Of a stretch of 64,000 bases of DNA, positions 24,880 through 37,500 are shown piece by piece (positions within the stretch are counted from its first letter, which is position 1; every line of letters begins with the position of its first letter). The notes beneath the pieces are model-generated. The model saw nothing but the letters and a program-made list of their open reading frames with translations. It did not search any database and had not been told where the DNA came from. Made by a program: the position numbers and the translations under genes. The stretch comes from Antedon mediterranea (Eukaryota > Echinodermata > Crinoidea > Comatulida > Antedonidae): assembly GCF_964355755.1 (NCBI RefSeq), contig NC_092670.1:29933795-29997794 (forward strand), read 5' to 3'.

Positions 24880-25851
24880 TTTTTTTTTTATTTTTTTATT
24901 TCATCATATAATACATTACAAAGGAAAAACATAATCAAATAAAAAATTAAAATTAAAAGCAACAAACAAAAACAACAAAGATATCCATCTAACAAATTAA
25001 ATAAAGGTTCATAAAAATTATTCTACTCTCTAACCATTTCATATTAGATTTATAAATTCTTCTAATTTTATCCATTTTCTATTAAAAATACTGTCCTCGA
25101 AATTCTGATGATAAATACATTTTTCTGTTTCATAAAACCTTTTTAACTCGTTCATTTTCATTTTGATAGTTGGCTTACATTTAACTAGTTTACATTTATA
25201 AATAAATGATTTTACAATTAGAATAATTGCATTAATGGCTTTTAAATTAAAAAACTGATGCGCATCTTGGTATCCGAAAATTATGCTCTCTTTACTAAAA
25301 ATAAATTGCACTCCAGTTTTTGCTGAAATTTTTTCCTGGAGGAGGTTCCATATCCTTTTTACTATTGGACAATTACAGAACAAGTGCTGAATGGTTTCAA
25401 TTTTATCATCTCTAAATGAGCACATTGAAGTTTCTTTTATATTCACTTTAAATAATTGTTCATTTGTTGCAATTATTCTATTTACAATTTTATATTGAAA
25501 ATATATTAAAACAATATTCATTGTACAAGTATGTGGAGCTAGGTAGACTGTTTTCCATTGTTCGCTATTGAATACAAATTTATTTTCTGCCCATTTCTTT
25601 TGTGCTTTCCATGATTTAAACATTGAGTTATTTAAAACATCATAAAAAATACGACATCCCTTCCTTTGTTGAAAGAGTACTTTTATATGAAATGGAATAT
25701 CTGGCAAAACTGTTTTTTTAATTTCACATATCATTAAATTGTTAAATTTTTCCCTAAGAAGCCTTTTTTAATCCTATTAATTTTATATAATTTATCTTAA
25801 TACCATATGTATCTTCGACTTCTTCTAAATTGCCCATTGCTGTTAAACAAA
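24880..25851 (-). mobile_element. 5'-truncated LINE insertion
   Basis: The element reads on the minus strand and ends in a T-run on the + strand at about 24877-24891, which is its A-tail. It carries the last part of ORF2. It is bounded by the 172-bp duplication. The near identity of the flanks indicates a recent event. Confidence 0.8.
25039..25734 (-). pseudogene. C-terminus of LINE ORF2 (zinc-binding region after reverse transcriptase)
   Basis: The 231-codon open frame contains FQYKIVNRIIATNEQLFK, then CSFRDDKIETIQHLFCNC and VKRIWNLL. This is the zinc-binding region that follows the RT in many non-LTR elements, probably of the L1/Tx1 type. The second cysteine of the usual CxxC is replaced (CSFR). 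The RT and endonuclease domains are absent because of 5' truncation, so it cannot support its own movement. Confidence 0.75.
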
Positions 25852-26024
25852 TCTTTTGTTATCAATCTTTTTGTAACGTACCGTAATAGAAGGTAAATAA
25901 ATAATGGTACCTAATTAATTCAGCATTTTCATCAAGTTTTAACAATCTTCGATGTCGGAAACATTCCCAATAATAGAGACTAATTTTGCAATATGTTAGA
26001 TATTTTATTCAGCTGGTACTTTTT
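25852..26024. repeat. Right copy of the 172-bp duplication flanking the LINE
   Basis: It matches 24708-24879 from TCTTTTGTTATCA to CAGCTGGTACTTTT with one substitution seen. Confidence 0.9.
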
Positions 26025-26025
26025 A

Positions 26026-26990
26026 CCTTGATGTCGGAAACATTTAAACATAAATTCGCAATAATGGATCATAAAATTGTGCAATGAAGTCGTGTCATCT
26101 TGTTCATATGATTTGGGAAAAAACTTTGGATGGGATATGGGGTGAGCGAAATTCTAAGAAAGCTAAATACATGATACTTATTTAGAAAAAGCACGTGAAT
26201 TCGCAAATAATTGAACCTAATTTTGCAATGAAGTCGTCATCTCATTTTGTTCATATCGATGTGAGAACAAGTTTGGATGGGAATGTGGTGAGCGAAATTC
26301 TAAGCAAGCTAAATACATGATACTAGTTATTTTAATGTTGGGAACACAACGTAAATTCGCAAATAATTGAACGTAATTTTTTCAAGAAAGTCGTCATCGC
26401 GTTTGTTCATATTACGATGTGGGAAAAAACTTTGGATGGGAATGGGGCGGTGAGCGAAATTCTAAGCAAGTATTACTTCGAAGTCGGGAACAACCTTAAA
26501 TTCGCAATAATGCAATGGAACCTAATTTTGCAATGAAGTCGTCATCTCATTTTGTTCATATCGATGTGAGAACAAGTTTGGATGGGAATGTGGTGAGCGA
26601 AATTCTAAGCAAGCTAAATACATGATACTAGTTATTTTAAGGTTGGGAACACAACGTAAATTCGCAAATAATTGAACGTAATTTTTTCAAGAAAGTCGTC
26701 ATCGCGTTTGTTCATATTACGATGTGGGAAAAAACTTTGGATGGGAATGGGGCGGTGAGCGAAATTCTAAGCAAGTATTACTTCGAAGTCGGGAACAACC
26801 TTAAATTCGCAATAATGCAATGGAACCTAATTTTGCAATGAAGTCGGTCACCTTGTTTGTTCATACGATGTTGGAAACACGTTTGGAGGGGTGGACGAAA
26901 TTCTATAGGAAGCTAAATACAGTTAGTTTTGACGTCGGGAATATTATAATTTATACTTAAATGGAACCTAATTTTGTAATGGAGATTGCA
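26026..26990. repeat. Tandem array, 305-bp period
   Basis: Units 26213-26517 and 26518-26822 are almost identical and a third begins at 26823 but diverges. Each carries GAACCTAATTTTGCAATGAA, then GTGAGCGAAATTCTAAGCAA, then TTCGCAAATAATTGAACG. A related, more diverged unit precedes them (26026-26212), and the LINE duplication at 24708 and 25852 shares words with the array. Confidence 0.85.
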
Positions 26991-26999
26991 TGCGTTATT

Positions 27000-29320
27000 T
27001 TCATCTCCGGTTGTTCATTCCATCAATTCATACGTCGTACTTAAAGTGTAACATGCATGCACTGTTATACTTTGTGGGGTGATGAGAGTGGGATGCTACT
27101 GTAATCAAGTTAATATATTATTTATTGATATACAGTAATTTAATTAGCTATATCGATGGAATAGTTATTACACGCCTATATTTACACATTTTTGCAGCCT
27201 TCACTATTTATAGAATAAATCAGCATTAAATAAGCCAGTGGATAAATCTTTATTGAATTCATTTGAAAGCAATATGCTATATAACATTGAATGTGCAACT
27301 ATAACAATAAAGAAACAAGTATAGAAAAATGGGTAGCTTTAAGAAATACTATTATGCTAATATAGTTTCTAATTTGCTACGATTATCAGAAAAGGAATTC
27401 ACTGTGATACGAGTTACAGGTGGTACTGATCTGATTTTATTTCGTTTCATCTTGTATATAAATACATATTGTATAATCCGGGTTGTAAAATGAAAACAAA
27501 CAAATGAAAATCTCACAAATTCTTTATGTGTAAAATATTTTAAACGAGATATAGATGGTAATGATGATCATTGTCAAGTGTATAAAAAAATATAAGAACA
27601 TTAATGAAAATAGGAGGTAATACGGAATTCATAAATGTAAAAATGTTACTGATGAATTGTAACGACACTTTGAGAATTAACAAATGTGTTAAATAATATG
27701 ATTTTATGTAATGACATAAGATAATATGAATGTGAATAAAAGTGGTGTAGCGCCACAAAAGAGAGAAAAAAAGCTATCGATGGAATGGTTGGTACGAAAT
27801 CCATGATAATTTAGCTAATTATCTGAAATAAATTCGACGGGAACCTGATTTCACAAGGGACCTCTTATATGAGTTTATGAGGATTCCGTTTATATAGAGG
27901 AAATCTCAATATCAGTTCTAGAATTAACCTAAACAGTTCTTTTCTAATGAAGAATCTGGGAAATTTACAATCAAGCAACAACACCACATTCTACGTGAAT
28001 TCTGCTGTACGTGAACTAGCCTTACTACCGCCTGATTATGGTATATAGGCCTACAGTATTAGCTTCAGAATAAATGACGACGCATTCTACAGATATTTAA
28101 AAAAATGAAAATATTAAATTGGCTTCGTCGAGATGTTGTACCTTGATAGACAGAGCCCCAAGCAGACAGCCCACATTACAGATAATCTGCTCTGCAGCAC
28201 AATACAACTGTACATGCGGTGATTCAACTAAAAGCAGTAAAAAGATTTTGGCACACAAGGCGTATCATATCATTTGCGGACCATGACTGAAGCACTTCCG
28301 CTTCGATCTATTCGACGAAAATAAAAAAAGGATAACTATTTTCTGCTTTATACTGTACTTAATTTAATGTAATGGTGATCTAATAACAGGCGTAACAACA
28401 CATAATACATATTGTAGTTTAATACTGACTTAAATATTATTGTTTTATATAAACTGTATTCTAAAAAATGACAATAGAACTTAATTTTGCAATAGTACCT
28501 AATTTGGCGCCTTAGACGCCAAATTAAGTGCGGTACCTCATTTGGTAGTGGTACCTCATTTGGCGTGACAAGGGACACAGAGCCTACCACTTCGGGATTG
28601 AATAAACTGATCTTTAGGGGGATGACTGACATCACCTATTATACGCAAAGCAGCCTGTAATGATCTATCATTATATAATTCATCCAGGTAGATTGGCATA
28701 TCGCCTATAAGATTACCAGCTCTTTTCACAATTTGATTTAGCCCTTAATTGTATCTTATCTTAAATAAATTACCATAGTTACAAATCAGACAGTAAAATA
28801 ATACACTTATATAAATGTGCACAATTAAAAGTGTGTACATATGTGTACACAATTCAAAACTATGATAGGATTTGCCCAATTGTTTTCATTTAAAAACTTT
28901 AATCAATAATTTTAATTGAATAGGGCTAAACATTTTATTCAAATATATAAATTAATTAATTGGGTAACAGATTCATAAAAATCATATAACGAAATAAAAC
29001 TAGATTTTACAGTAATTGGACTTTAACAATTCTGAATAATAATAAAAAACTCATTTAAAGTTTCCATTGCATATGAATTGAGGACCGATTAACATTTACA
29101 TTATATACTTTTAAAATTAAGCTTTATTGCGACTAGTGTAATCAAGTTGTTGTAATTGCCGCTAAAACAAAATCTAATATTTGAAATATATATTTGATAT
29201 AATATAAATACACTAGATACAATTGATTTTTGAAATTAGGAATGGGGGTCAATATGTGTTGGGAATAACTGTAAAAAGTAAATATGAGCAATGTTAAATC
29301 CAATAATGTTTTATATTTTT
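27000..29320. other. Spacer inside the remains of gene B, no gene seen
   Basis: The sequence is AT-rich with short frames only. A perfect hairpin lies at 28500-28526 (arms TAATTTGGCG and CGCCAAATTA, loop 7 nt) within a cluster of ATTTGGC words to 28565. Confidence 0.5.
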
Positions 29321-29323
29321 TAG

Positions 29324-29430
29324 TTGTTTTTTTGCAGAAACTTAAAACGAACTGTTTTCGCCATAATGAACCGGTAAGACTCCCTGAAATCAATAATGAG
29401 GATCCGGAAGAAGATATATTATATTGGTAA
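29324..29430 (+). pseudogene. Displaced last exon of gene B
   Basis: After a TTTTTTAG acceptor the frame begins VVFLQKLKTNCFRH and ends NNEDPEEDILYW before TAA at 29428-29430. It aligns with the last exons of genes A and C (DFLKKL, NNCCRRE or TDCCRRE, DDDP acidic tail). It lies about 6.4 kb beyond the eighth membrane segment of gene B, where A and C have introns of 123-134 nt. The difference is filled by the LINE, tandem array and other repeats. Confidence 0.75.
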
Positions 29431-30566
29431 AAATACAATGGAAATGTTATCTTTTTTATTAATTAATTATGCTTGCTTTTACTGTCATGTTAATATATAC
29501 CATATATATAGTAAAACAGCGTTTCTTTTGAAAGTGGGACAAGTAGTAGAAAAAAAATACAATTTAGCAATAATAACAATTTTACATTTTGAAAGGTTTT
29601 CGAGGGGTATTTTTGGAAAAAGGGAATAAACGTATAATTATATTTAATAGTTTGCATTATTTTGATTATTAGTATTGGTACTTACATTTTATGAAGTTAG
29701 TCTAAATATAATGAATAAAGTGTGGGAATATTTGGTAAATTAGTTCAATCTTCAAATCTTATGGTGAAACGCGTTATTTATCGAATGACTAAACACGTTT
29801 CATAATTCTCAGTGAGGTACCTAAAGAAAATAAATAGTTGTTAAAGTGTGTTGCTCACACGAATGAGGAAGAGATATCATTTTATTATTTGCTTTAACCC
29901 CTGTATATTTAATATTGCTTCATATTAGTACGTTGTATAACATATTTGATTTGTTGGTTTTTTGTCAATAGTATGTTACAGTAGTAGAAATAACGTAATC
30001 TTTCTTTGGTTGTATTTTTTGTTAGTTTTTAATAGTACAATTGTTTTCCCTAGGCAATGTATTGTATGGTACAGGATATAGAATAAATGTAAATAAAATG
30101 TCAGGAAAGGTTTATTCATGAATTTTATAATTGTACAGCTATACTAAAACATTATCAAAAACTGAAGAAAACTATTGCATTAGGTAAACTTTTGGTATCA
30201 TTTAAGCAAATTATTAACCACACCACAAAATAAGAAGACATTTTTACAGCTACCGAAGACACCATGCACTTTTTCTTCTTTTCTTTTCAAATATAAACAG
30301 ATCAATTATATGCAACGTAATGATCCTTTATAGTAGATCATTTTCTCAATAGTAATATAAAAGAAAATATAATCATCAACACATATTTCACATTTATGTT
30401 GCTAATTCATTTTATTAAATTTACTAAAATTCTTTTAAATATTGTTATCGCCGGGTTTATACCAAACATTTTCTAATTATCGATTAAACATTTCTTAGTT
30501 TCCAAGCACTTTCATTATTCCAAATTCTATATACCGTCACAAAAGGCAGAACCTAGCTTTGTCATT

Positions 30567-30576
30567 GGGAATTCCC
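30567..30576. promoter_or_regulatory. Kappa-B-like palindrome 1
   Basis: GGGAATTCCC is a perfect match to the kappa-B consensus GGGRNYYYCC, 935 bp upstream of the gene C TATA box. It lies in a unit repeated at about 30746. Binding is not shown. Confidence 0.35.
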
Positions 30577-30745
30577 CACTCGGCCTCCCATCTAAATCAG
30601 TGTATTTCAAACTGAAGTTCACACATATCTATAAAACATTTAGCCATCTGGAAAACTACAATACAATATTAATTGTTCGGTGATAAAAAGAATTTTATGA
30701 GGAAATAGTATCCTAAATACGGGTCTTCTTTTGTGTCTCCACATA

Positions 30746-30755
30746 GGGAATTCCC
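30746..30755. promoter_or_regulatory. Kappa-B-like palindrome 2
   Basis: This is a second exact GGGAATTCCC, 179 bp from the first and 756 bp upstream of the TATA box. The repeated unit around both sites also shares CCTCCCAT and GAAGTTCAC. Confidence 0.35.
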
Positions 30756-31501
30756 TCAGCCTCCCATATAAATCAATATATTTAAATATGAAGTTCACGC
30801 ATAGACATAACCGTTAACCAATAAAAACAATATAATATTATACTACTGGTTCGGTATGACGATTTTTGACAAATATTATAGGAGGAAAAAGTACAGTTTT
30901 TAATAGTGGGTATCAATTGGGCTGGAAAAACAAGCATACTTACTATCCACTTAATTACACAATAAGGTGTACGTGATTGATCTAGTTCCGACGACAATAA
31001 CTACAACATCTTACATGACTATGTGTAGATGCTTTGTAATGACTCAATAACATGAACGTACGATTTAATATTTACTATTAAAAAGCTAATGTATTCTGTT
31101 TACAGTCCATCATTATTTGTACTTTTTATACATGATACCTGTATTTAGAATGTCAGAGAATATCATTCATTATCATAACTTCTGTAACGTCAAAGAAAAA
31201 CGCAAGAAGACAGAATTAAGAACACAACATTTCTTCATTGAATCGTTTTTAAACATTAAAAAAGCAACTTAAAATAAGTGGTTCGGTTTGCTGTTTATAC
31301 ATAATACGGGTTTGATTCGGGAAATTACCTCATAATTACTCACTAACCATGGCCTATTATTATGAATCGGTGTATTATTTTAATATTTACATAATATCAA
31401 CATTTGAAGAAGATTCGTTTTAATTGTGTTATTTACAATAATGATTGACCTGAAAAATGTTTCTGAATACAAACTAGGTTTCCTTATAACATGGGCCTTG
31501 A

Positions 31502-31509
31502 TATAAATA
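31502..31509 (+). promoter_or_regulatory. TATA box candidate for gene C
   Basis: TATAAATA lies 73 bp upstream of the ATG of gene C. This would place transcription start near 31530-31540 and give a short 5' leader. Confidence 0.5.
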
Positions 31510-31574
31510 CAACCTTAACTATAGTCAAGACGGCCACATAGACCGAATTGCACTGGAATTAACTCCCTGTAGTC

Positions 31575-34500
31575 ATGGTTAAAATGATGTCTCATAAGTA
31601 CTTGGTAATTGTAATATTTTATTTATGGGTTGATTCTACAATTTGCGTTGAAGTTGCATGTGAACTTAGTAATGATACCAGTTTAAAAGCAGTTTGCGAA
31701 TGTACAGCAAGAACAGTGAATTGTAGAAACCGTGGACTCCGTGAATGGCCAGTTGGAATTCCAGTAAATACACGTTATCTGTAAGTTTGTACATTGTGTT
31801 TGTAAACTTATTATTCTGCTTGTTCACTGTGTAAGTGTTTATTTATTTATTTATTATTAAAAAGATAATACATGACAGTTTATGATGAAGCATAAGTGTC
31901 TTACTTATCGAAACAATAGATACGCTGATCAACAAAACAGATCAAATCAGTAGTCTTTGTTTTCATTGTGTGTCGATTCCATAATTCATTATGACCTGCT
32001 TGCCCGATGAACAATTTATGAAACATAGCATAAGAACATTATAACAGCACATACTTGACATTAGCATAGTGTAGGTATTTGTTGATTTACTTTCCGACGG
32101 ATGAATGAATTGACGGGAGAAATGGGATTAGAAAGTCACCCGGAATTATACACATACAAACACATGGTACCGTTTTGGTTCTGTAGTGTGCCGTTTAGAA
32201 ATAATATGAGTGATGTACCACCATGCCAACAAAGCAAAAACATTATAACATGAACCTAATTATATTTCATCTTTTTTGTGTCATCACCGATATGGTTTTT
32301 TTTTTGTGGAATTATAATAATAGCAATATAATACATTACTTAAAATGAGAAAAGCAGAGAGTGTATTACTCTCTGTCATTAATTTTTTATTTTATAGTTA
32401 CATGAATGATAATAACTTGAGAACAATTGATGACGATACGTTGTTAGAGTTACGGAATCTTTTAATTATGTAAGTTTTAAATAACAGTATCTTAGCAAAT
32501 ATGTTTGACATGCATATTTGCAGGTTAAACTAAATATTATAACCTTCTTTAGAAGGAAAAGAGAAAATGTAGAAAATAAGCGACAAAACAATAATTGTGG
32601 TAATTGATTAATGATTAGTATTACGTTAACGTTTCAAACCATGTTTATATCGACAGAGAAATTAATAACAATTCACTTACAAGATTACCAACATTTCCGA
32701 AGTCAATCGGTAGCGTGTAAGTAGTATATTTTTAAAAGATAAATTAGCAATAAGTGTTCATGTTAAAATATCCAAAGTCAATAGGCCTATATGCATATTA
32801 TTGTTATTTTGTTTTTAGTTATGCCTACTAGTGTTATTTTTTCAACATTAATATTCAATAAGTTACGTGACAGTATTTTAGTATTTAGTATCAAACTAAA
32901 TCTGTAGTTTAATAGTGGCTTGAATATATCATAATATTATCATCGTGAAATTGTACTGTTCGCATGTCTTTATATTATCGTAATTGCTACGATATCGTAG
33001 CATGATTATATTTTACTAGAGGGTAAGCTCGTTTCACTCGCCCCCACCCTTCCAGTAAGTGTAGACGATGGTTCTCGGAATGATAAAGACTCTTAGAAAG
33101 ACGTTCTGGCTGGACGTTTCGGTCGGTGTTACCATTATTGAAATGCTTGATATTCGTAAAACTAAACCTACTCTGTTTCATAGTGTCTTATAATTATGAT
33201 TAAAGTCTAGTCTTTATAGGGGGGAGACGGAGGAGACGGAGTTCATTTGAGGGAGGTGCTTATTCGAGGGATACGTTTCATTTTTTGGTTTTAATAATAT
33301 GGTAACATTTACAATCCAATAAAATCCTCTAATAGAAATGAAAAGTGGTAAAAAAGAATAACAAATGCAGGGTAAATTGTAGATAACATTCCGATGAATT
33401 CTACTACAATAATAGTATAATTGTGTTATAAATATAATACAATATTGGGGGGATGTCGATTATAATCTAAGTGATGTTTTATAAGTTGTTGGGCGTTTAT
33501 TCAAATAAATGCCATCCTAATTGGTATAATTAATACATTATTTAGATCTTTTGAAACTAACTAACGTTTCGGCCTAAAAGGGAAGACGTTTTAGACAGCT
33601 AGAAACATAGGCAGAAGTGTCCCAGGCTCCTAACGGGACACAAATAGCCCACAGTTATTCCTGCCAGAGCTTACTCAACAAAACTCGATTTAAAAAAAAG
33701 GTCTTATCATCATTTATCCCGATGTAATTTTATATACACAATATACTCCTATGATTTAAGAATATATTTAATTTGATCTTTATTAATTTGCAGTATAATT
33801 TTTATTTTGTAACTACTGTACCTTCACATGCGTGTTCGAAAAAGAATGGCTATCACCACCAACGGCCAACTTAGTTAAAACCAGCATGACTCACCGTGAA
33901 CCGGGAAATTTTGTTTAAAAACCCTAAGATAATCGTAATAGTATGTTATCAAATCATGGAATGTGGGTTGATTGAGAATCGAAAAACATGTACCTACTAT
34001 TTTCTTTTTCCGTTCATCAATTCTCAACCAGTCATTTTAAAATTTGAACAATAGGTACTTTAAACATTATATTTTCATATTATTTGTGTCTTTGATTTAA
34101 AATATTGCATCAACCCTGTTGTTTTCATTGCCTTTTAATTGGGCAACAAATCTAATTGTCAATCACCTCAGGTTGTCACAGAAACTCCAATCAAAAAGCA
34201 TCATACTTTTAGATCTCCAAAAATGGGCGGTCATAAACTGCAAATAAGGATTTCCCTCATCAAGTTCATGAGGTGGCCAGTTGTAGAGGGTGTTAGTAAT
34301 CTGGTTGAAATTATTTATTATTCATTGAATAATTGATATTTCTGCTAATTTTCAACAGCATTTGAAAGAAGACATGTGTACCTTTCCAACAATGTATTAT
34401 CTGCCAACAAATATTAATCTACTAATTAAAAATGGAATTTAAAATTGGTCTATTTTGAACTTTAATGTGCTGTGTGTGTGACCTCAACCTGTAGGCATGC

Positions 34501-37500
34501 ATCTGAATACCCTTTAGAGACAACGTGACTTCACGGCGGTACAAATTAGAAATTCTTCCGCAGTCTGTTGATTCGCGTCAACCAATCAAAGGGCGATAAT
34601 TCAAAATCGTTCAATCGTGAGCCCTCATAGACTCTCTTTTCCCATATGTTTTGTTGGGTCCAGCAGCTGGGACCTATACATTATAGTCGAGTTTAAAATT
34701 TCTTAAAACTGTTGGCCTTAGAACTATAGCTACCGCAATGATAAAGCTTCTTAATGAGTATGTCCTCTCGGGACATAGCTGGCTAAAGCCACGTCGCGAA
34801 CAAATATCAGTATCAGTAGAACTGCAACACATCAATTATATTCAATAGCATCATTCGGTAGTGTGCAGAGTAGGTGTTTTACTGATATTTTTTGTGTACT
34901 CACGTACACTATTTAAGGTATGTCAGAACAATAACAGAAACGACAACGCGTGTTCGTTGTCAATTTTCCACATTCGGTCTTTTATTCTCAAGCAACACTA
35001 TCTTGAAATAATTTCATTTGGAATAATTACTTCACCTCAGTGTTTTTTAGGGCGCTGATCGAGTTTTTATGCGACATTGATTGACGCTGGTTCCCCACGC
35101 GATTTACAGAATTGTGCCCTTACGTAAAGTTATGTACTGTATAGATGACATCTATGATACCATCATATTCATAACACCTCTTTCTTTCTGTTTGAATACA
35201 TTGAGCGATATGTGTAAGACTACGGTAATAGCATTTAGGATTAACATTGGAACAAATCTAAGTGTATTGCTACACGTGATAATTGATTAATGCAGTAGGC
35301 CTAAATTCAAAATGCAACATTTTTAATTCGTCAGGTATGCAAAACACAACTTGCTGACAGACATATCGACAGCTTTTAATAATCTTCCAAGACTTCATAC
35401 CATGTAAGTTACAATTATCAATGATTTCTTTTTATTGATTGTATCTAATAAAAAGTAAAATAAAAGAACCACATTAAACGTGTTTTGTCGTCATCATCAT
35501 AGCTGTTAATATTGCTATTATTATCATCACCATACACACCCAATACACCTCAGTACATACACAATCAATTATTAACATATTCATTGTCCATAATACAACA
35601 GAATCAAACACAATCGCACTAGCATTCAAATTGTTCATATATACTATAGAAAATGAAAGTATGTTTATATGATTTATACAGATGTTTTCTTGTTTGTTTA
35701 ATGCGTCATATCAATGCATCCTATTTTAAACGTTGGAAATTATTAATTATTATTATTATTAATTACATGATCAAGTTTTCTTTAATCCTAAGTACCTTTA
35801 CATATATTTCGTTTATTTTGTATTACCAAGATATTATGATGCCTGATATCAAGATCATTAATTTTGTTATTTATAAAAATGTTTAATTATTATAATCATC
35901 GTACATTACACTAATTCAAACTATTAAATTATTCCTTCATAGAGACATTCAAAATAACAATATCATAGAATTAAGCAATACTACGTTTAATGGTTCACCA
36001 TTCATAACGACCTTGTAAGTATAACTTCGATAGAAATGTTATTTATAACTGAATTACTACTGTTGCATTAATTTCCACCACCACTGCAGAACTGAACTTC
36101 AGTACCAAAAATTACAACAAATGACCGATCAGTTGCCCACAACTAAAACAAATCATTTATTTTTTTAGTGACATTTCATATAACCATTTACATAGCATTG
36201 AAGCTTTCACTTTTGCAAGCCTCCAAAATACGTCATTAATTCTGTAAGTTTTTTTTGTACAATTTTATGTTTTAAATAAACTGTTAGTAGATGTTTGTAT
36301 TCGGAGTTATTATGATACAAGCGCATAATGTTAAGATACCGCTAATGACCGTTATTTGTAAACATGGTTATTCTTTTCATAATGATGTTTTAAATTATTT
36401 CTTATATTTTCCATAATATTACGAATAATTTTCTCTACTTTATTTATTATTTCATTACATTTGGAAACATAATTTAATCTAAAATCTAATTTAAATTTAA
36501 AAATAAACAGTACCGCAACTCACCGAATGATAAAGCGCAATGTCTTGTAACGTTTCCGTTACATTATACAAAGAATGTGGATAGGTATAATACTGCAGTT
36601 ATCATGATGACAAAGGAATCATTCTATGTATGACTCTTATTTAGTTTTAACAAAGCAACATATCACAATTACTTGGTATTTTCCATATTGTACTCAAACT
36701 AATTGTATTTTATACATGAAAAAAGAAACACACAGCTACACTGTGTTAGGCAATGGTCCACACCACACCAAAGAAGTTAACCAATATAAACGACAGAGCA
36801 AATCAATCATTTTTCTAATCCTATGACGCGCGCATTATAAAACCTTTAGAATAATATATATATAATAGACATATATGTAATCTTGCTGTAAGAACACTGG
36901 ATGTATTTTCATAGTCAATATAATTAGGATGTTAGGTAAATATTCAACTTTATTAGTCGCGTGCAACCAACTCTACAGCTCACTATGTCGGTCGGTCGGT
37001 CGGTTGGTCGGTCGGTTGGTCGGTAAACACACGTGGCCTTGTCTTGATATCAGTTTCATCTATCTAAGTCAATTTTCAGATTATATTCCTTATGGCCAGG
37101 ACTCGATGTGATTATGTTTTTCACGGTGTGCAATCCAAAATTACGCAGTCTACGCAAGATTTAACAAAATCACGTTTGTAATCATATCTTCACAAGCATG
37201 AATCACAATTAAATAAAAATTGGTACTCATAAATTTCAGGTCATATTTCATCATTTGGCAATACAATTACGTGCGTGGCGCATATAACGCATGCGTACGC
37301 GCACTTAAAATTTTCAACATTTATTTTCGATGAAATTAGAGTACGTTTCAGTCAATTTTAAGCGTTTAACAAACTGCAATGAGTGCGCAGATTTTGGCAC
37401 GCGCCCTGCACGTTTAACGTTAATACGCACTCTTTTTGCCCGATTTAATAATTTCATCATATTTGATTCACTTTCCAACTCGAAATTACGTTATACGAGC

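Larger units (their letters stand above)
29431..31500. other. Intergenic region upstream of gene C
   Basis: No coding region was seen. A diverged tandem pair of about 180 bp at roughly 30560-30870 contains the two GGGAATTCCC palindromes. The rest is AT-rich. Confidence 0.5.

Noticed and set aside
36511-36640. Possible extra exon after AACAG at 36510
   Set aside because: An open frame of about 40 codons exists, but not in the phase required by the neighbouring exon, and no paralogue has an equivalent.
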